A stretch of 64,000 nucleotides of DNA from Algoriphagus algorifonticola. Its GTDB lineage: Bacteria > Bacteroidota > Bacteroidia > Cytophagales > Cyclobacteriaceae. Under the pieces are notes generated by a model that saw only the letters and a program-made list of their open reading frames with translations, did not search any database and was not told the origin of the DNA. This document shows, piece by piece, positions 54,345-63,687 of the stretch. The DNA lies in assembly GCF_007655305.1 (NCBI RefSeq), contig NZ_VLOG01000037.1, forward strand, positions 1 through 64,000. Direction: 5' to 3'. How positions within the stretch are numbered: the first letter of the stretch is position 1; every line of letters begins with the position of its first letter. Made by a program: the position numbers and the translations under genes.

Positions 54345-56336
54345 TTATTGATTCAGCGCAATGAAAGCCTCTTCTTTTACGCTCTTGTTCACTTTGATGG
54401 GATATTTTTTGCGAAGCGACTGAATAAGTTGCTCGTCTAAGTATTCTTGATAATCTCTGATAACCGGGCCTCGTGTTTCTTCAAATGCCATGGGGCCGGG
54501 AGGAACTTTAGATCCCACCACCACTAGGTGAAGGTGTCCATCGGCTTCTATTTCTTGGAAAGACTTGGATAAATCAGCTTTGGAAAGAATGGTATTATCT
54601 GCAATTTCAATCAATCCTGACTGAGTTTGGTAAGCTAGTGGATCATTGTTTTTATAAAACTCTTCAAATTCATTCACCAAGCTTTCAGAATAAGCATTTC
54701 CCTGAAGTCTGGATTTGGCCTGCTCTAATTTATATATATCTAATACCTTGACGATGAAAGCATTTACTCTTTCCCCCCATTGATAATCTCTGATATTTTG
54801 TTCGTAATAGGCTCTTTGACCAATGGAATCTTGTATTCCTTTTTGCCACACCTCTTCATTCATCAAGCTGAATAGCAGGATTCCATCCCTATACTCCTTG
54901 AGAAGCATGGCGTACTCTTTATTATTAGCCTCTAAGTCTTGTTCCTCTATTTGCGCCAACAATTCACCTGCAAACCTATCATACCAAATATCGAATGTTC
55001 CTCCTTTAGTTTTTGGAGAGACTTCATCGGTTTCCATATAAGTAAGCATATCTTCGGTGGAATATGCCTTTCCTTTCAATGTAAATAGGTTAGAAGCACT
55101 CATTCCCAAAGCCTCTATCTCAGGTTGGAATTCCTTTTTTTTCTTGGTATTCAAAGAAGCTCTTAATTTTTCGACATTGGCTTCATTTTCTTTGAATCCA
55201 TATCTGGCTTTCTGGATAGCCAGTACCTGAGATTGGATCATGGTTGATCTGGAATCTCTCAAGATTCGGGATCGAATCATATCCTCCATTTCTTCGAAGG
55301 AATCTATTGGCTTTTTATTTTCTAATCTTAGAATGTGATATCCATATCTGGTTTTCACTGGAGGAGATACTTCTCCAAGTTCAGTAAGTGAAAACGCTGC
55401 CATTTCAAATTCCGGAATCATGTTTCCAACAGAGAACCAAGGCAAAAGCCCTCCCTTCTTACTGGTAGCTGGATCTTCTGAGTAGTTTTTCACAATATCC
55501 TCCCAAAGCGTAGTAGGCTTTTGAATTTCAGTGTAAATATCTGAAATCTTTCTCCGGGCTTGATTTTCCGAATTAGGATCATTTTCATCTACCCGAACCA
55601 AAATATGAGATACCTGCACCTGTCCCGGGTTGGGTTGCCTTTCTAATACTTTGATGATGTGGTATCCAAAACTCGTCAGAACAGGATCAGAAACCTGTCC
55701 CGGCTGTAGAGTAAATGCTGCATCCTCAAAAGGCTGTACCATCTGGAGAGCGGTAAAATACCCCAAATCCCCCTTATTGATTTTGGCAGAAGGGTCATCT
55801 GAATACTCCACCGCTAATGAATTGATATCTCCTCCGTTTTGAATTTCCTGCTTGACTTTCAAAGCCATTTTCAACACTATCAAACTATCTTCTGAACTGG
55901 CATTGGGTGGAAACTGGAATAGAATATGACTAGCTCTGATGACTTCTTGCATCCTAGAATAGGCCTTCCTTAATTCTCCATCCTCCAAAGAATTTTTAAT
56001 GAGAAAAGGGGATTTGAGGCTTTCTTTGAAGGAGGCGAATTCTCTTTTAAACTCAGTGATCTCATCTAAGCCTAAAGCTTCAGCTTCCCTTACTTTCAAT
56101 TTGTAGTTGATAAAAAGATCCAAATTTTCCTCAAATTCTTCCCTGCTTAATCCAGGTGTATTTGCATCGGAATTTGAACCCTTCCCTATTAAATAGACGA
56201 ATTCGTCTCTAGACACAGGCTTACCACCCACTGTCAAAAGAGGATCTTCCTGTGAAGCTGTCTGGGCAATTGAGCCCGGATTGATATACAGGAAAAGAAA
56301 GGCCGAGAGAATTGCCGAAATGGTTCGGTTAGTCAT
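54345..56336 (-). CDS. PpiC-type peptidyl-prolyl isomerase with two parvulin domains
   Basis: 663 residues with a signal peptide (ILSAFLFLYINPGSIAQ). After a helical N-domain there are two parvulin domains (IRASHILFQFPPNAS to HIIKVLERQP, and VQVSHILVRVDENDP to GYHILRLENKKP). A further C-terminal helical chaperone-like region ends KVNKSVKEEAFIALNQ. It is likely a periplasmic folding factor for outer-membrane proteins, acting with the SurA-like protein of the next gene. Confidence 0.92.
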   Translation of the reverse strand: MTNRTISAILSAFLFLYINPGSIAQTASQEDPLLTVGGKPVSRDEFVYLIGKGSNSDANTPGLSREEFEENLDLFINYKLKVREAEALGLDEITEFKREFASFKESLKSPFLIKNSLEDGELRKAYSRMQEVIRASHILFQFPPNASSEDSLIVLKMALKVKQEIQNGGDINSLAVEYSDDPSAKINKGDLGYFTALQMVQPFEDAAFTLQPGQVSDPVLTSFGYHIIKVLERQPNPGQVQVSHILVRVDENDPNSENQARRKISDIYTEIQKPTTLWEDIVKNYSEDPATSKKGGLLPWFSVGNMIPEFEMAAFSLTELGEVSPPVKTRYGYHILRLENKKPIDSFEEMEDMIRSRILRDSRSTMIQSQVLAIQKARYGFKENEANVEKLRASLNTKKKKEFQPEIEALGMSASNLFTLKGKAYSTEDMLTYMETDEVSPKTKGGTFDIWYDRFAGELLAQIEEQDLEANNKEYAMLLKEYRDGILLFSLMNEEVWQKGIQDSIGQRAYYEQNIRDYQWGERVNAFIVKVLDIYKLEQAKSRLQGNAYSESLVNEFEEFYKNNDPLAYQTQSGLIEIADNTILSKADLSKSFQEIEADGHLHLVVVGSKVPPGPMAFEETRGPVIRDYQEYLDEQLIQSLRKKYPIKVNKSVKEEAFIALNQ

Positions 56337-56426
56337 GAATCAGAAAGCTGAATTTTCAAGATGCAATGTTACAAAATTATCAGGATTTCAAGGGAAATGC
56401 CTTTTGAATTAAGGATTTAACAAGAA

Positions 56427-56840
56427 TTAGGATCGAAAAAGTTTGATTAGCCTACAGGTATTAATTCCTCTGTCACTTTCAAACTCAATTTCGTCCATGA
56501 TTTTACGTACCAAAATGATGCCTAGACCGCCTTTTCGCTTTTCGGAAATTACTTTTTTCAAATCCGGCATTTCATAATCCAATAAATTAAAAGCCTCACC
56601 CTCATCTTTAATTTCAAAAATAAGCTTTTCAGCATCCTTTTCTACTGAAAGGAGAATATGGTCTTCTTCATTACAGCTGTGAGAATGTATGATGAGATTA
56701 GCGCACACTTCTTCCACCGCCAGCGTGACTTGTAAAATATCACTGTCTGACATCCTGGAATCCATGAGGGTCTGATTAAGAAAGTCCCTTAATTCCGAAA
56801 GTGCCGTGGTGCGGCATGCTATCTGAATCTTATGTACCAT
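56427..56840 (-). CDS. RsbW-like anti-sigma/serine kinase ATPase
   Basis: 137 residues, GHKL ATPase fold. The N-box is VEEVCANLIIHS, the G1 box is DEGEAFNLLD and the G2 box KGGLGIILVRKIMDEI. RsbW-type kinases phosphorylate a STAS antagonist and bind an effector. It starts 1 bp after the STAS gene, so it belongs to one unit with the STAS gene and the phosphatase. No alternative sigma gene is nearby. Confidence 0.9.
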   Translation of the reverse strand: MVHKIQIACRTTALSELRDFLNQTLMDSRMSDSDILQVTLAVEEVCANLIIHSHSCNEEDHILLSVEKDAEKLIFEIKDEGEAFNLLDYEMPDLKKVISEKRKGGLGIILVRKIMDEIEFESDRGINTCRLIKLFRS

Positions 56841-56841
56841 G

Positions 56842-57177
56842 TTATACTTCCTGGATCGCTTCTTCTTTAGTGGGGAAAATTGAAATCAATTGATCCAGTC
56901 CCAAAATTTTAAATACCTCAAATACTTTAGGGTCCAGTGCGAAAATTTTTAAACTAACTCCCTGCTCCTGAAAGTCTTCTAAATAAGACATAAATACTCC
57001 CAATCCTGCAGATGAAATATATTCAAGATCAGAACCGTCAACTAAAATCGACTTGGCACCATTATCAGCAAGACTTCGGATGGACTCATCCAGTTGCACT
57101 GAGTTGCTGGCATCAATTTCCCCTTGTATCCGAAGGATGTGGTGGGTATGTTCCTCATGAGTGTGAATCGAAAGCAT
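56842..57177 (-). CDS. STAS-domain anti-sigma factor antagonist (RsbV-like)
   Basis: 111 residues. The STAS fold ends in the switch segment SDLEYISSAGLGVFMSYL, with the phosphorylatable serine in SSAG. It would be phosphorylated by the RsbW-like kinase and dephosphorylated by the RsbU-like protein encoded next to it. It starts 9 bp after the phosphatase stop. Confidence 0.92.
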   Translation of the reverse strand: MLSIHTHEEHTHHILRIQGEIDASNSVQLDESIRSLADNGAKSILVDGSDLEYISSAGLGVFMSYLEDFQEQGVSLKIFALDPKVFEVFKILGLDQLISIFPTKEEAIQEV

Positions 57178-57186
57178 GTTTTTTGA

Positions 57187-59250
57187 TTAATTGAACTTAA
57201 CTACCATGAGAGAATAATCGTCGTCAATCATTCCGTCTCCTTCCACGAAATCGTGCAGTGAGTCGATTAATTTTGTCTGAATCTCTCTCGGTGATAAATG
57301 ATGATAAACTTCTACTAAGGATCGGACTCTTTCAAATCCAAATTGCTGAGATTTTTGATTTTTTGCCTCTACTATACCATCTGTAAACAGCAGCAGTATG
57401 TCTCCTGACTCAAAGCTGAATACCTTTTCCTCAACGTGTTTTTCATACTGCATGTTTCTTAAGATTCCTAAACCCAATCCGTCAACCCCCAAGAAATCAG
57501 CTTTATTTTTGGATTTTTCCCACATTAAAGTAGGTACATGTCCTGCTCGGGCATGTAAAAAAGTATGATTGGAAGTATCAATTATAAATATCGAAGCAGT
57601 AATAAAATGATTTCTTTCCAGGCATCTACTCAAGGCACTATTGGCACGATTCATAAATTCAGAAGCTCCTAAATCCAGTTGAATCAGACTTTGGAATATC
57701 CCTTTCATTTGGGACATGTGAAAGGCTGCCGAAGTTCCCTTTCCGGAAACGTCCCCTATGATCAGTACAAATCGATTTTCGTCCAACTGAAATGTATCGT
57801 AGTAGTCACCCCCAACCTCATCGGCAGCATTGGAATAGGCGCAGATTTCAAAGGATTCATTGTGATCCAATTTCACAGGAAGTAGGGACTTTTGGACCCG
57901 CTGGGCAATTTTCAACTCTTCTTGGTACCGTTCATTCTGAATAGCCTGATTCAGCAATCGGTGATTTTCTACTGCGATACTGGCTTGACGGGTAAAGGTG
58001 CTGATAATATTGATCATCTCTTTGTTGAAACCATCCTTTACTTCCTTGCACAGTACCAATCTGCCGATTACTGACTTATTGACCACCAATGGGATGATTA
58101 GAATGGATTCAAACTTGGGGTGATCCAATCTCAAGGCAAGAGGACTTAGATTATCAGGCTTTGTTTCTGTCTCCCATTGAGAGGCCGCCTTCATACCCGA
58201 AATTTTCTCAGAAAGCTCATTTCTGGTTTCTTCATTGATCCACCTTTCCTGAATAAGCTCTGTTCCTGTTTCCAGTCTATGCATTTCCATCCAGGCAGCA
58301 TCTGCATAAGCAGCACTCATGCAGGAATCAATCAGGATATCCAATACCTGCTCTTCACTTTCTTCTGGCTGAATGGATTGACTTAGTCGCTGAAAATTGA
58401 TCGCCTCTGTCAACTTCTGCTCAAAAACTGAAGATGTGGGTAAATTGAAAAGGGTAACTAGGAAGCTGAATAAGGCATAAATGAGGATGAATAGAAAAAG
58501 TGAAATCAGGAATAAGTTATCCAGAAGATTGATAGGGTAGGTTTGCTGGGCATTGCTAAACTGGCTGGTTTGATAAAATAAATAACTCCCACTCAAAAGT
58601 ATGAAAAACAGGAAAAGTAGGGACTTCCATTTCTCCTTAAAGGTAAGGTATGGGATCCATTTCAAATTTCCTGAAAGAACTATCCCCAAGCCAGTCAATA
58701 TGACTAAACCAAATATAAAGCTGTAATCAAAGGTATTTTTATTGAAAAAAATGAAAAACATGGCCAACAATAAGGCGAACTCGTAAGTCTGCCATTGCTT
58801 GACCACCTGTTTGGATTTTTGATATAGGATCAGATTCTTCCAAAGAATAGCACTCGATATCAAAAATATGGTGACCAAGGCAAAGTGCACATGGTAAAAG
58901 AAATTCCGAAGAAATGGCTCATCGGCCAATCTACTTTCTCCCAACAGGATGTAAAAAAGCTGGACTAAGAGGAAAATTGCTGAGGCAAACATGCCTGTGG
59001 ATGCCGCTCTCCATATCAAACTTAGGAAATCGTTTCTTGCATCCTTATTGATTGCGTAATTGTAGAATCCATACACTGTGATAAAAAATAAGATTTCCAG
59101 TATCCATGTGAATTCAGGCGCTATTCCGGAATTTAAATCGTTGATCGCCCCAAATAATCTGGTAAGGTCTACAAAAAGCAAAGCCAGCCATACTAATATG
59201 GCGAGCAAAAAGCTGAGCTTTCCGATATGTATGCTAGGTAGTTTGATCAT
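57187..59250 (-). CDS. Membrane-bound SpoIIE/RsbU-type protein phosphatase with GAF domain
   Basis: 687 residues. About eight membrane helices in residues ~12-275. A GAF domain follows (residues ~290-435; CMSAAYADAAWMEMHRLETG). The PP2C/SpoIIE phosphatase domain (~445-687) has ADEVGGDYYDTF, GDVSGKGTSAAFHMSQMKG and TDGIVEAKNQ, the metal-binding Asp motifs. It should dephosphorylate the STAS protein in response to a signal sensed by the membrane or GAF part. Confidence 0.92.
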   Translation of the reverse strand: MIKLPSIHIGKLSFLLAILVWLALLFVDLTRLFGAINDLNSGIAPEFTWILEILFFITVYGFYNYAINKDARNDFLSLIWRAASTGMFASAIFLLVQLFYILLGESRLADEPFLRNFFYHVHFALVTIFLISSAILWKNLILYQKSKQVVKQWQTYEFALLLAMFFIFFNKNTFDYSFIFGLVILTGLGIVLSGNLKWIPYLTFKEKWKSLLFLFFILLSGSYLFYQTSQFSNAQQTYPINLLDNLFLISLFLFILIYALFSFLVTLFNLPTSSVFEQKLTEAINFQRLSQSIQPEESEEQVLDILIDSCMSAAYADAAWMEMHRLETGTELIQERWINEETRNELSEKISGMKAASQWETETKPDNLSPLALRLDHPKFESILIIPLVVNKSVIGRLVLCKEVKDGFNKEMINIISTFTRQASIAVENHRLLNQAIQNERYQEELKIAQRVQKSLLPVKLDHNESFEICAYSNAADEVGGDYYDTFQLDENRFVLIIGDVSGKGTSAAFHMSQMKGIFQSLIQLDLGASEFMNRANSALSRCLERNHFITASIFIIDTSNHTFLHARAGHVPTLMWEKSKNKADFLGVDGLGLGILRNMQYEKHVEEKVFSFESGDILLLFTDGIVEAKNQKSQQFGFERVRSLVEVYHHLSPREIQTKLIDSLHDFVEGDGMIDDDYSLMVVKFN

Positions 59251-59358
59251 GAATGCATCCCCAATATTAGTTAATGGGAATGGAAAAAAGACAGTAACCT
59301 CTCGATTGCTTTTTGATGTAAGATGTTAAAAAATTCTAATAACCGTCAAAGGATTATA

Positions 59359-59667
59359 TTAAAGGCAAATAAGCTCTTCAATCATCCCTGCACCAAACCT
59401 CTCGTCAATCAGGTTTAGAATTTTACTTTTATTCATCTGCACTTCCCGCTTGATTGGGCCGGATGAAAGTTTTACAAACAGCTTTTTATCCCGGATAAAG
59501 ACTGATTCGGTTCGAGATGCGATAGTTTTACCGACCAACTCTCCCCAATCGTGGATTAAAGATTTTTCCTGAAATTTCCCCTCTAATCGATAGACCTTGA
59601 GCAAATCTTTGAAAGCATCCTCTAGAGGAGCGGCTTCTTTTTTTCGGCTATTGGGATTATAATTCAT
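59359..59667 (-). CDS. DUF721 protein, DciA-like
   Basis: 102 residues. The DUF721 core is LLKVYRLEGKFQEKSLIHDWGELVGKTIASRTESVFI followed by LFVKLSSGPIKREVQMNK. This family includes DciA, a loader or partner of the replicative helicase DnaB in bacteria lacking DnaC. Function is inferred from the family. It lies 8 bp downstream of hemW. Confidence 0.85.
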   Translation of the reverse strand: MNYNPNSRKKEAAPLEDAFKDLLKVYRLEGKFQEKSLIHDWGELVGKTIASRTESVFIRDKKLFVKLSSGPIKREVQMNKSKILNLIDERFGAGMIEELICL

Positions 59668-59675
59668 AAGTTGAT

Positions 59676-60797
59676 TTAGAAAAACAAGGCTGCTGCTATA
59701 CTATCAGCCAAAAGCATTCCGCTTTTGCTCAAAGATAGGGTATTATCTTTCCAAACAAGCCAGCCCTGCTCTTGAAATTTGGAGATTTCACTCCTTTTCT
59801 CCTCAATCAGATCTTTTTCAAATGTTTGACTTACAAAAGAAATATCCAATCCCCAACTTGTTCGCAGACTGGTTAAAATGTATTCATTTAAGCGGTCAAT
59901 TTCTTCCATTTCCTCTACCTCAAATGGAATTTGATTGGCTTGAATCGCTTGGATGAATTGGATGTTGTTCCTGACGTTTGCTCCCCTTTTCTCTCCGTCA
60001 AATGAGTGTGCTCCTGGGCCTAAACCCAAGTATGGCAGTCCTCTCCAATAGTTGCTGTTATGAATCGCTTCTTTGCCAGAAGAGGCAAAATTGGAGATTT
60101 CGTATTGTCTATAGCCTTTTGTTTCGGTGATTGCCTGCAGAATTTCAAATTGTTCAGCTACAAAATCCTCAGAAGCAGGTTCGAATTTCCCGGTTTTTTC
60201 CCATTTTCCCAGAGCAGTTTTTGGCTCCACACTCAATGCGTAGCAGGATAGATGCCCTGGATCCTGCTCTAATGCGGTACTTAGATCTTTTTCCCAAAGC
60301 TGATGGTTTTGACTAGGGAAGCCATAAATCAGGTCCATACTAAATTTTTCAAAGCCTATTTTGCGGGCTTTGGCTATAGCATCTATGGATTCTTTTGAAT
60401 TGTGCGCTCGATTATAAAATTTTAATATTTTATCGTCAAAACTTTGAATTCCTAAACTCAATCGATCAATACCCATTGATTTCCAGGCTTGCAATTTTTC
60501 AGTTGTCAGATCATCCGGGTTAGCCTCAAGTGTAATTTCTTTCAAATTGAGTTGAAAAATCGTGTTGAGCTTTTCCAATAAAAAATCAATCCACTTGGTT
60601 TCTAAGATGGAGGGAGTGCCTCCGCCAAAGTAAATGGTTTCTATCGTATGTCCTTTGAGATACTCCTTTCTGAGTGCAGCTTCCTTCCCCATCATCTGAA
60701 TCATCTGCTCTAGGTAGCTGGTATTTGTGCTGAAGTGGAAGTCACAATAATGGCAAGCCTGTTTGCAAAAAGGAATATGGATATAGATACCTGCCAT
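59676..60797 (-). CDS. hemW: HemW, radical SAM haem chaperone-like protein
   Basis: 373 residues. The radical SAM motif is IPFCKQACHYCDF (CxxxCxxC) followed by YFGGGTPSIL. HemW family features continue: LEANPDDLTTEKL, RLSLGIQSFDDKIL and YEISNFASSGKEAIHN. It was long annotated as coproporphyrinogen oxidase, but this group binds haem and delivers it to proteins. It is co-directional with dciA. Confidence 0.92.
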   Translation of the reverse strand: MAGIYIHIPFCKQACHYCDFHFSTNTSYLEQMIQMMGKEAALRKEYLKGHTIETIYFGGGTPSILETKWIDFLLEKLNTIFQLNLKEITLEANPDDLTTEKLQAWKSMGIDRLSLGIQSFDDKILKFYNRAHNSKESIDAIAKARKIGFEKFSMDLIYGFPSQNHQLWEKDLSTALEQDPGHLSCYALSVEPKTALGKWEKTGKFEPASEDFVAEQFEILQAITETKGYRQYEISNFASSGKEAIHNSNYWRGLPYLGLGPGAHSFDGEKRGANVRNNIQFIQAIQANQIPFEVEEMEEIDRLNEYILTSLRTSWGLDISFVSQTFEKDLIEEKRSEISKFQEQGWLVWKDNTLSLSKSGMLLADSIAAALFF

Positions 60798-60842
60798 CGA
60801 TTTCTTTTAATTTGCGAATATAATGAATCCTAATTTCCTCAG

Positions 60843-62537
60843 ATGAGACCTATTTGGTTCTTTTTTTTGATTTATTTCCTCCTGAATTTTTCGCTTCAGG
60901 CACAGGAAAAGCTTTGGTTGGGATGGAGCTTGGATGGAGTGGAGTATGAGTGGAGGCAGTTTGAATCCGATAAAGGTCGAGTACAAGGAATCGATTCCCT
61001 TTTACAATCCTATCAGGCACAGGGTTATTTGGGTGCATTTATTCAAAATCAGCGAGTTCAGGGAGATTCGCTCTGGATTAAAGTTGAAACAGGTACAAAA
61101 ATCGAGGAGGTAATTTTGTCTCAGGGGAATTTACCCCAAACCATGAGAAAAGAATTGAGCTTTGGAAAATTGTCATTTTCTCAAGCCAATTTCCTCTTTG
61201 ATAGAATAGTGGAGATTTCTGAAAATCAGGGCTATCCTTTTGCCTCAGTAAGGATGGACAGTCTGGAAAGAACGGAAAACGGAATAAAAGCTTCCATTTT
61301 ATATGATTCAGGTCCCTTGATAGTTTGGGATAGTATTAGTTTGGATGGAACTCCTAAAACTAAGGCCAAATATTTTCAAAGATTTTCCGGGCTGATTCCA
61401 GGTGATCCTTTCTCTCAGAAAGAACTGGAAAGGGCAAGCAGACTTGCGAATCGATCCCCTTATTTTAGACTTAGAAGTCAACCCGAGGTGGGATTTAGGA
61501 TACAAAAGGCTCAGCCTGTATTTAGTTTAATCGAACGGAATTCCAATGTTTTGGATGGGATCATAGGCTTTCTGCCTAATCAAAATGAACCAGGTAAGGT
61601 ATTGATTACCGGTCAGTTGGACTTGCAGTTATTTCATTTAGGGGGGAAAGGAAGAGATGTGGAGGTCAGCTGGCAAAGGTTTAATGAATTAACCCAAAAC
61701 CTAAATATAAAAGCCAAGGAATCGTTTCTTTTCAATAGTCCTTTGGATGTGGGGGGAGAGTTTAGTCTTCTTAAGCAGGATAGTACCTTTATCAATAGAA
61801 ATCTAGGACTTCGGGTGGGTTATAATGCAAGTAGCTCTTTGTACCTGACCTTTTTTACCAACAGAAAGGCAAGTGATTTACTCTCAACTTTTGCATTCAG
61901 GCAGGTGGAGCAATTACCAGATGTAGCAGACTTTAGATGGAATGAATATGGTTTGGGAGTGGATTTCAATGTGTTGGATGATGTGATTGCGCCGAGAAAA
62001 GGCTGGAAGGTTTCTGGGAAGATTTCGGCAGGAAATAAGAGAATACTTCAAAATACAGGGATTCCCGAAGCTGTTTATCAGGATTTGGATTTGAGTAATC
62101 CACAATATTCTGTCAGTCTTATTTGGGAAAAGCATCTGTTTCTTAAACCTTCCTGGGGGATGTACTTTGGGGGTGCCGGAGGTTTTGTGCGAAATGAAAC
62201 AATTTTGGTCAATGATTTATTCAGATTGGGAGGTCTGAAAAGTATTCGAGGCTTTAATGAAAATTTTTTCTTTGCTTCCTCTTTTGCCTATTTGAATGCA
62301 GAGCAGCGATTATTTTTTGGAGAAAATTCATTTCTGCTGGCATTTATAGATCTTGGGATTCTAGAAAACCCTTACTTTGCAAATTCCTTTGACAGGCCGG
62401 TTTCTTTTGGTGCGGGCCTGAATTTTGAGACAGGTTCGGGGATTTTCAGATTTATATACGCGATCGGAAAGTCCAATGAACAACAAGCTTCTTTTTCCCA
62501 ATCAAAAATTCATTTTGGATATTTAGCAAGATTTTAA
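60843..62537 (+). CDS. Omp85-family outer-membrane protein
   Basis: 564 residues. Signal peptide (FFFLIYFLLNFSLQAQ), two or three POTRA-like segments over residues ~40-230 (VEYEWRQFESDKGRVQGI, IVWDSISLDGTPKTKAKYFQ), then a beta-barrel. The barrel has the loop-6 motif LKSIRGFNENFFF. Shorter than BamA and TamA, it is likely a barrel-assembly or transport protein. It is followed 6 bp later by the DUF4271 gene. Confidence 0.85.
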   Translation: MRPIWFFFLIYFLLNFSLQAQEKLWLGWSLDGVEYEWRQFESDKGRVQGIDSLLQSYQAQGYLGAFIQNQRVQGDSLWIKVETGTKIEEVILSQGNLPQTMRKELSFGKLSFSQANFLFDRIVEISENQGYPFASVRMDSLERTENGIKASILYDSGPLIVWDSISLDGTPKTKAKYFQRFSGLIPGDPFSQKELERASRLANRSPYFRLRSQPEVGFRIQKAQPVFSLIERNSNVLDGIIGFLPNQNEPGKVLITGQLDLQLFHLGGKGRDVEVSWQRFNELTQNLNIKAKESFLFNSPLDVGGEFSLLKQDSTFINRNLGLRVGYNASSSLYLTFFTNRKASDLLSTFAFRQVEQLPDVADFRWNEYGLGVDFNVLDDVIAPRKGWKVSGKISAGNKRILQNTGIPEAVYQDLDLSNPQYSVSLIWEKHLFLKPSWGMYFGGAGGFVRNETILVNDLFRLGGLKSIRGFNENFFFASSFAYLNAEQRLFFGENSFLLAFIDLGILENPYFANSFDRPVSFGAGLNFETGSGIFRFIYAIGKSNEQQASFSQSKIHFGYLARF

Positions 62538-62543
62538 AAAAAA

Positions 62544-63659
62544 ATGGCCAGAATCCGGAATTTCTTTCTTTTCACAGTTTTCTTTACTCTTGGTTTTTCC
62601 CTGTCTGCACAGGTTTTGGAAGATTATTCCAAAACTTGGGAGGTAGCTGAAAGAGAGAGTTGGTTTGGAAGCAGTGATAGAATTAGTCAGGAGTTGAATC
62701 TGGCTACTTTTCCAAAGGCTAATTTTTATCTGGAAGTCCCAGAGCAGACGGTGGTATTCGCTGGAGAAAAACTCTGGTTTTACTCCAATTCTGACACTGT
62801 TTTGATTCGAAGGGTAACCGATGTCGCACAAGAATTAGCTCAGGAAAAAGTGACTTTGACCCTATACAAAGAAGGTATTGGAAGCCAAAATATCATTTTG
62901 AAAAAAATGATTGGAACTGAGTTGGATCAGACCACTCCGGAGGAAAGCAAGAATCTCATAAGTATCCGGGAAAAAAAGAGAAGTGTACTCAGGGATTTTT
63001 TCGGACTAGGATTACTTATTGTTTTGTTTTTCATTGCCTTTTACAAGCAAGCATATCCTTTTCTTTTTTCCGGCATGCTGAGACCCAGTGGGCTACTTAG
63101 TGATGAGGATTTTTCTGATGTTGGGAGTTTGCAAAAGTTTTTTTCATTAGACGTTTTGCTATTTGTATTTATGGTCAATTTACTGCTGGCTTTGGTGGGT
63201 ACATTGGGTTTTGTGATCTACAAGGGAGATTTGGTTTTTCAATTGATTGATCAAGATGTGATGTCTCTGATGATTTTCTGGTTAGTTACAACAGTTGGTT
63301 TGCTAATTCTTACAGTATTCAAGTTTATTGGGATTAGAATTGTTGCCTATTTATTTGATTTAAGGAAGCTGGAGTTTCCACACTTTTTCTATTTGCTTCG
63401 CTTAATTGTTTGGGCATGTTTTATTATGATCGGAGTTATCTTCGTTTATCTGATGAATTCCTTTTTTATGCTGGAAAATGTTCTTGAATTATCACTCCAA
63501 GTTTTCTTTTGGCTTTATCTCTTTGGGATTACAGGACTTTTCTTAATTATGATGAATCGCCTATCTTTTAAGAAATACCATTTATTTACTTACCTTTGCA
63601 TCGCAGAATTGGTGCCTTTTCTGATCCTGGCGAAATGGATCATGGTATTAGGTCAATAG
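62544..63659 (+). CDS. DUF4271 membrane protein
   Basis: 371 residues. A signal sequence (LFTVFFTLGFSLSAQ), a soluble stretch, then about seven membrane helices from residue ~150 (FFGLGLLIVLFFIAFYKQ, VLLFVFMVNLLLALVGTLG and others). DUF4271 proteins are known in Bacteroidota beside hemD. Function unknown; the large N-terminal part should face the periplasm. Confidence 0.88.
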   Translation: MARIRNFFLFTVFFTLGFSLSAQVLEDYSKTWEVAERESWFGSSDRISQELNLATFPKANFYLEVPEQTVVFAGEKLWFYSNSDTVLIRRVTDVAQELAQEKVTLTLYKEGIGSQNIILKKMIGTELDQTTPEESKNLISIREKKRSVLRDFFGLGLLIVLFFIAFYKQAYPFLFSGMLRPSGLLSDEDFSDVGSLQKFFSLDVLLFVFMVNLLLALVGTLGFVIYKGDLVFQLIDQDVMSLMIFWLVTTVGLLILTVFKFIGIRIVAYLFDLRKLEFPHFFYLLRLIVWACFIMIGVIFVYLMNSFFMLENVLELSLQVFFWLYLFGITGLFLIMMNRLSFKKYHLFTYLCIAELVPFLILAKWIMVLGQ

Positions 63660-63687
63660 TAGATAAAATTTAAAGAAATTAATAAGC

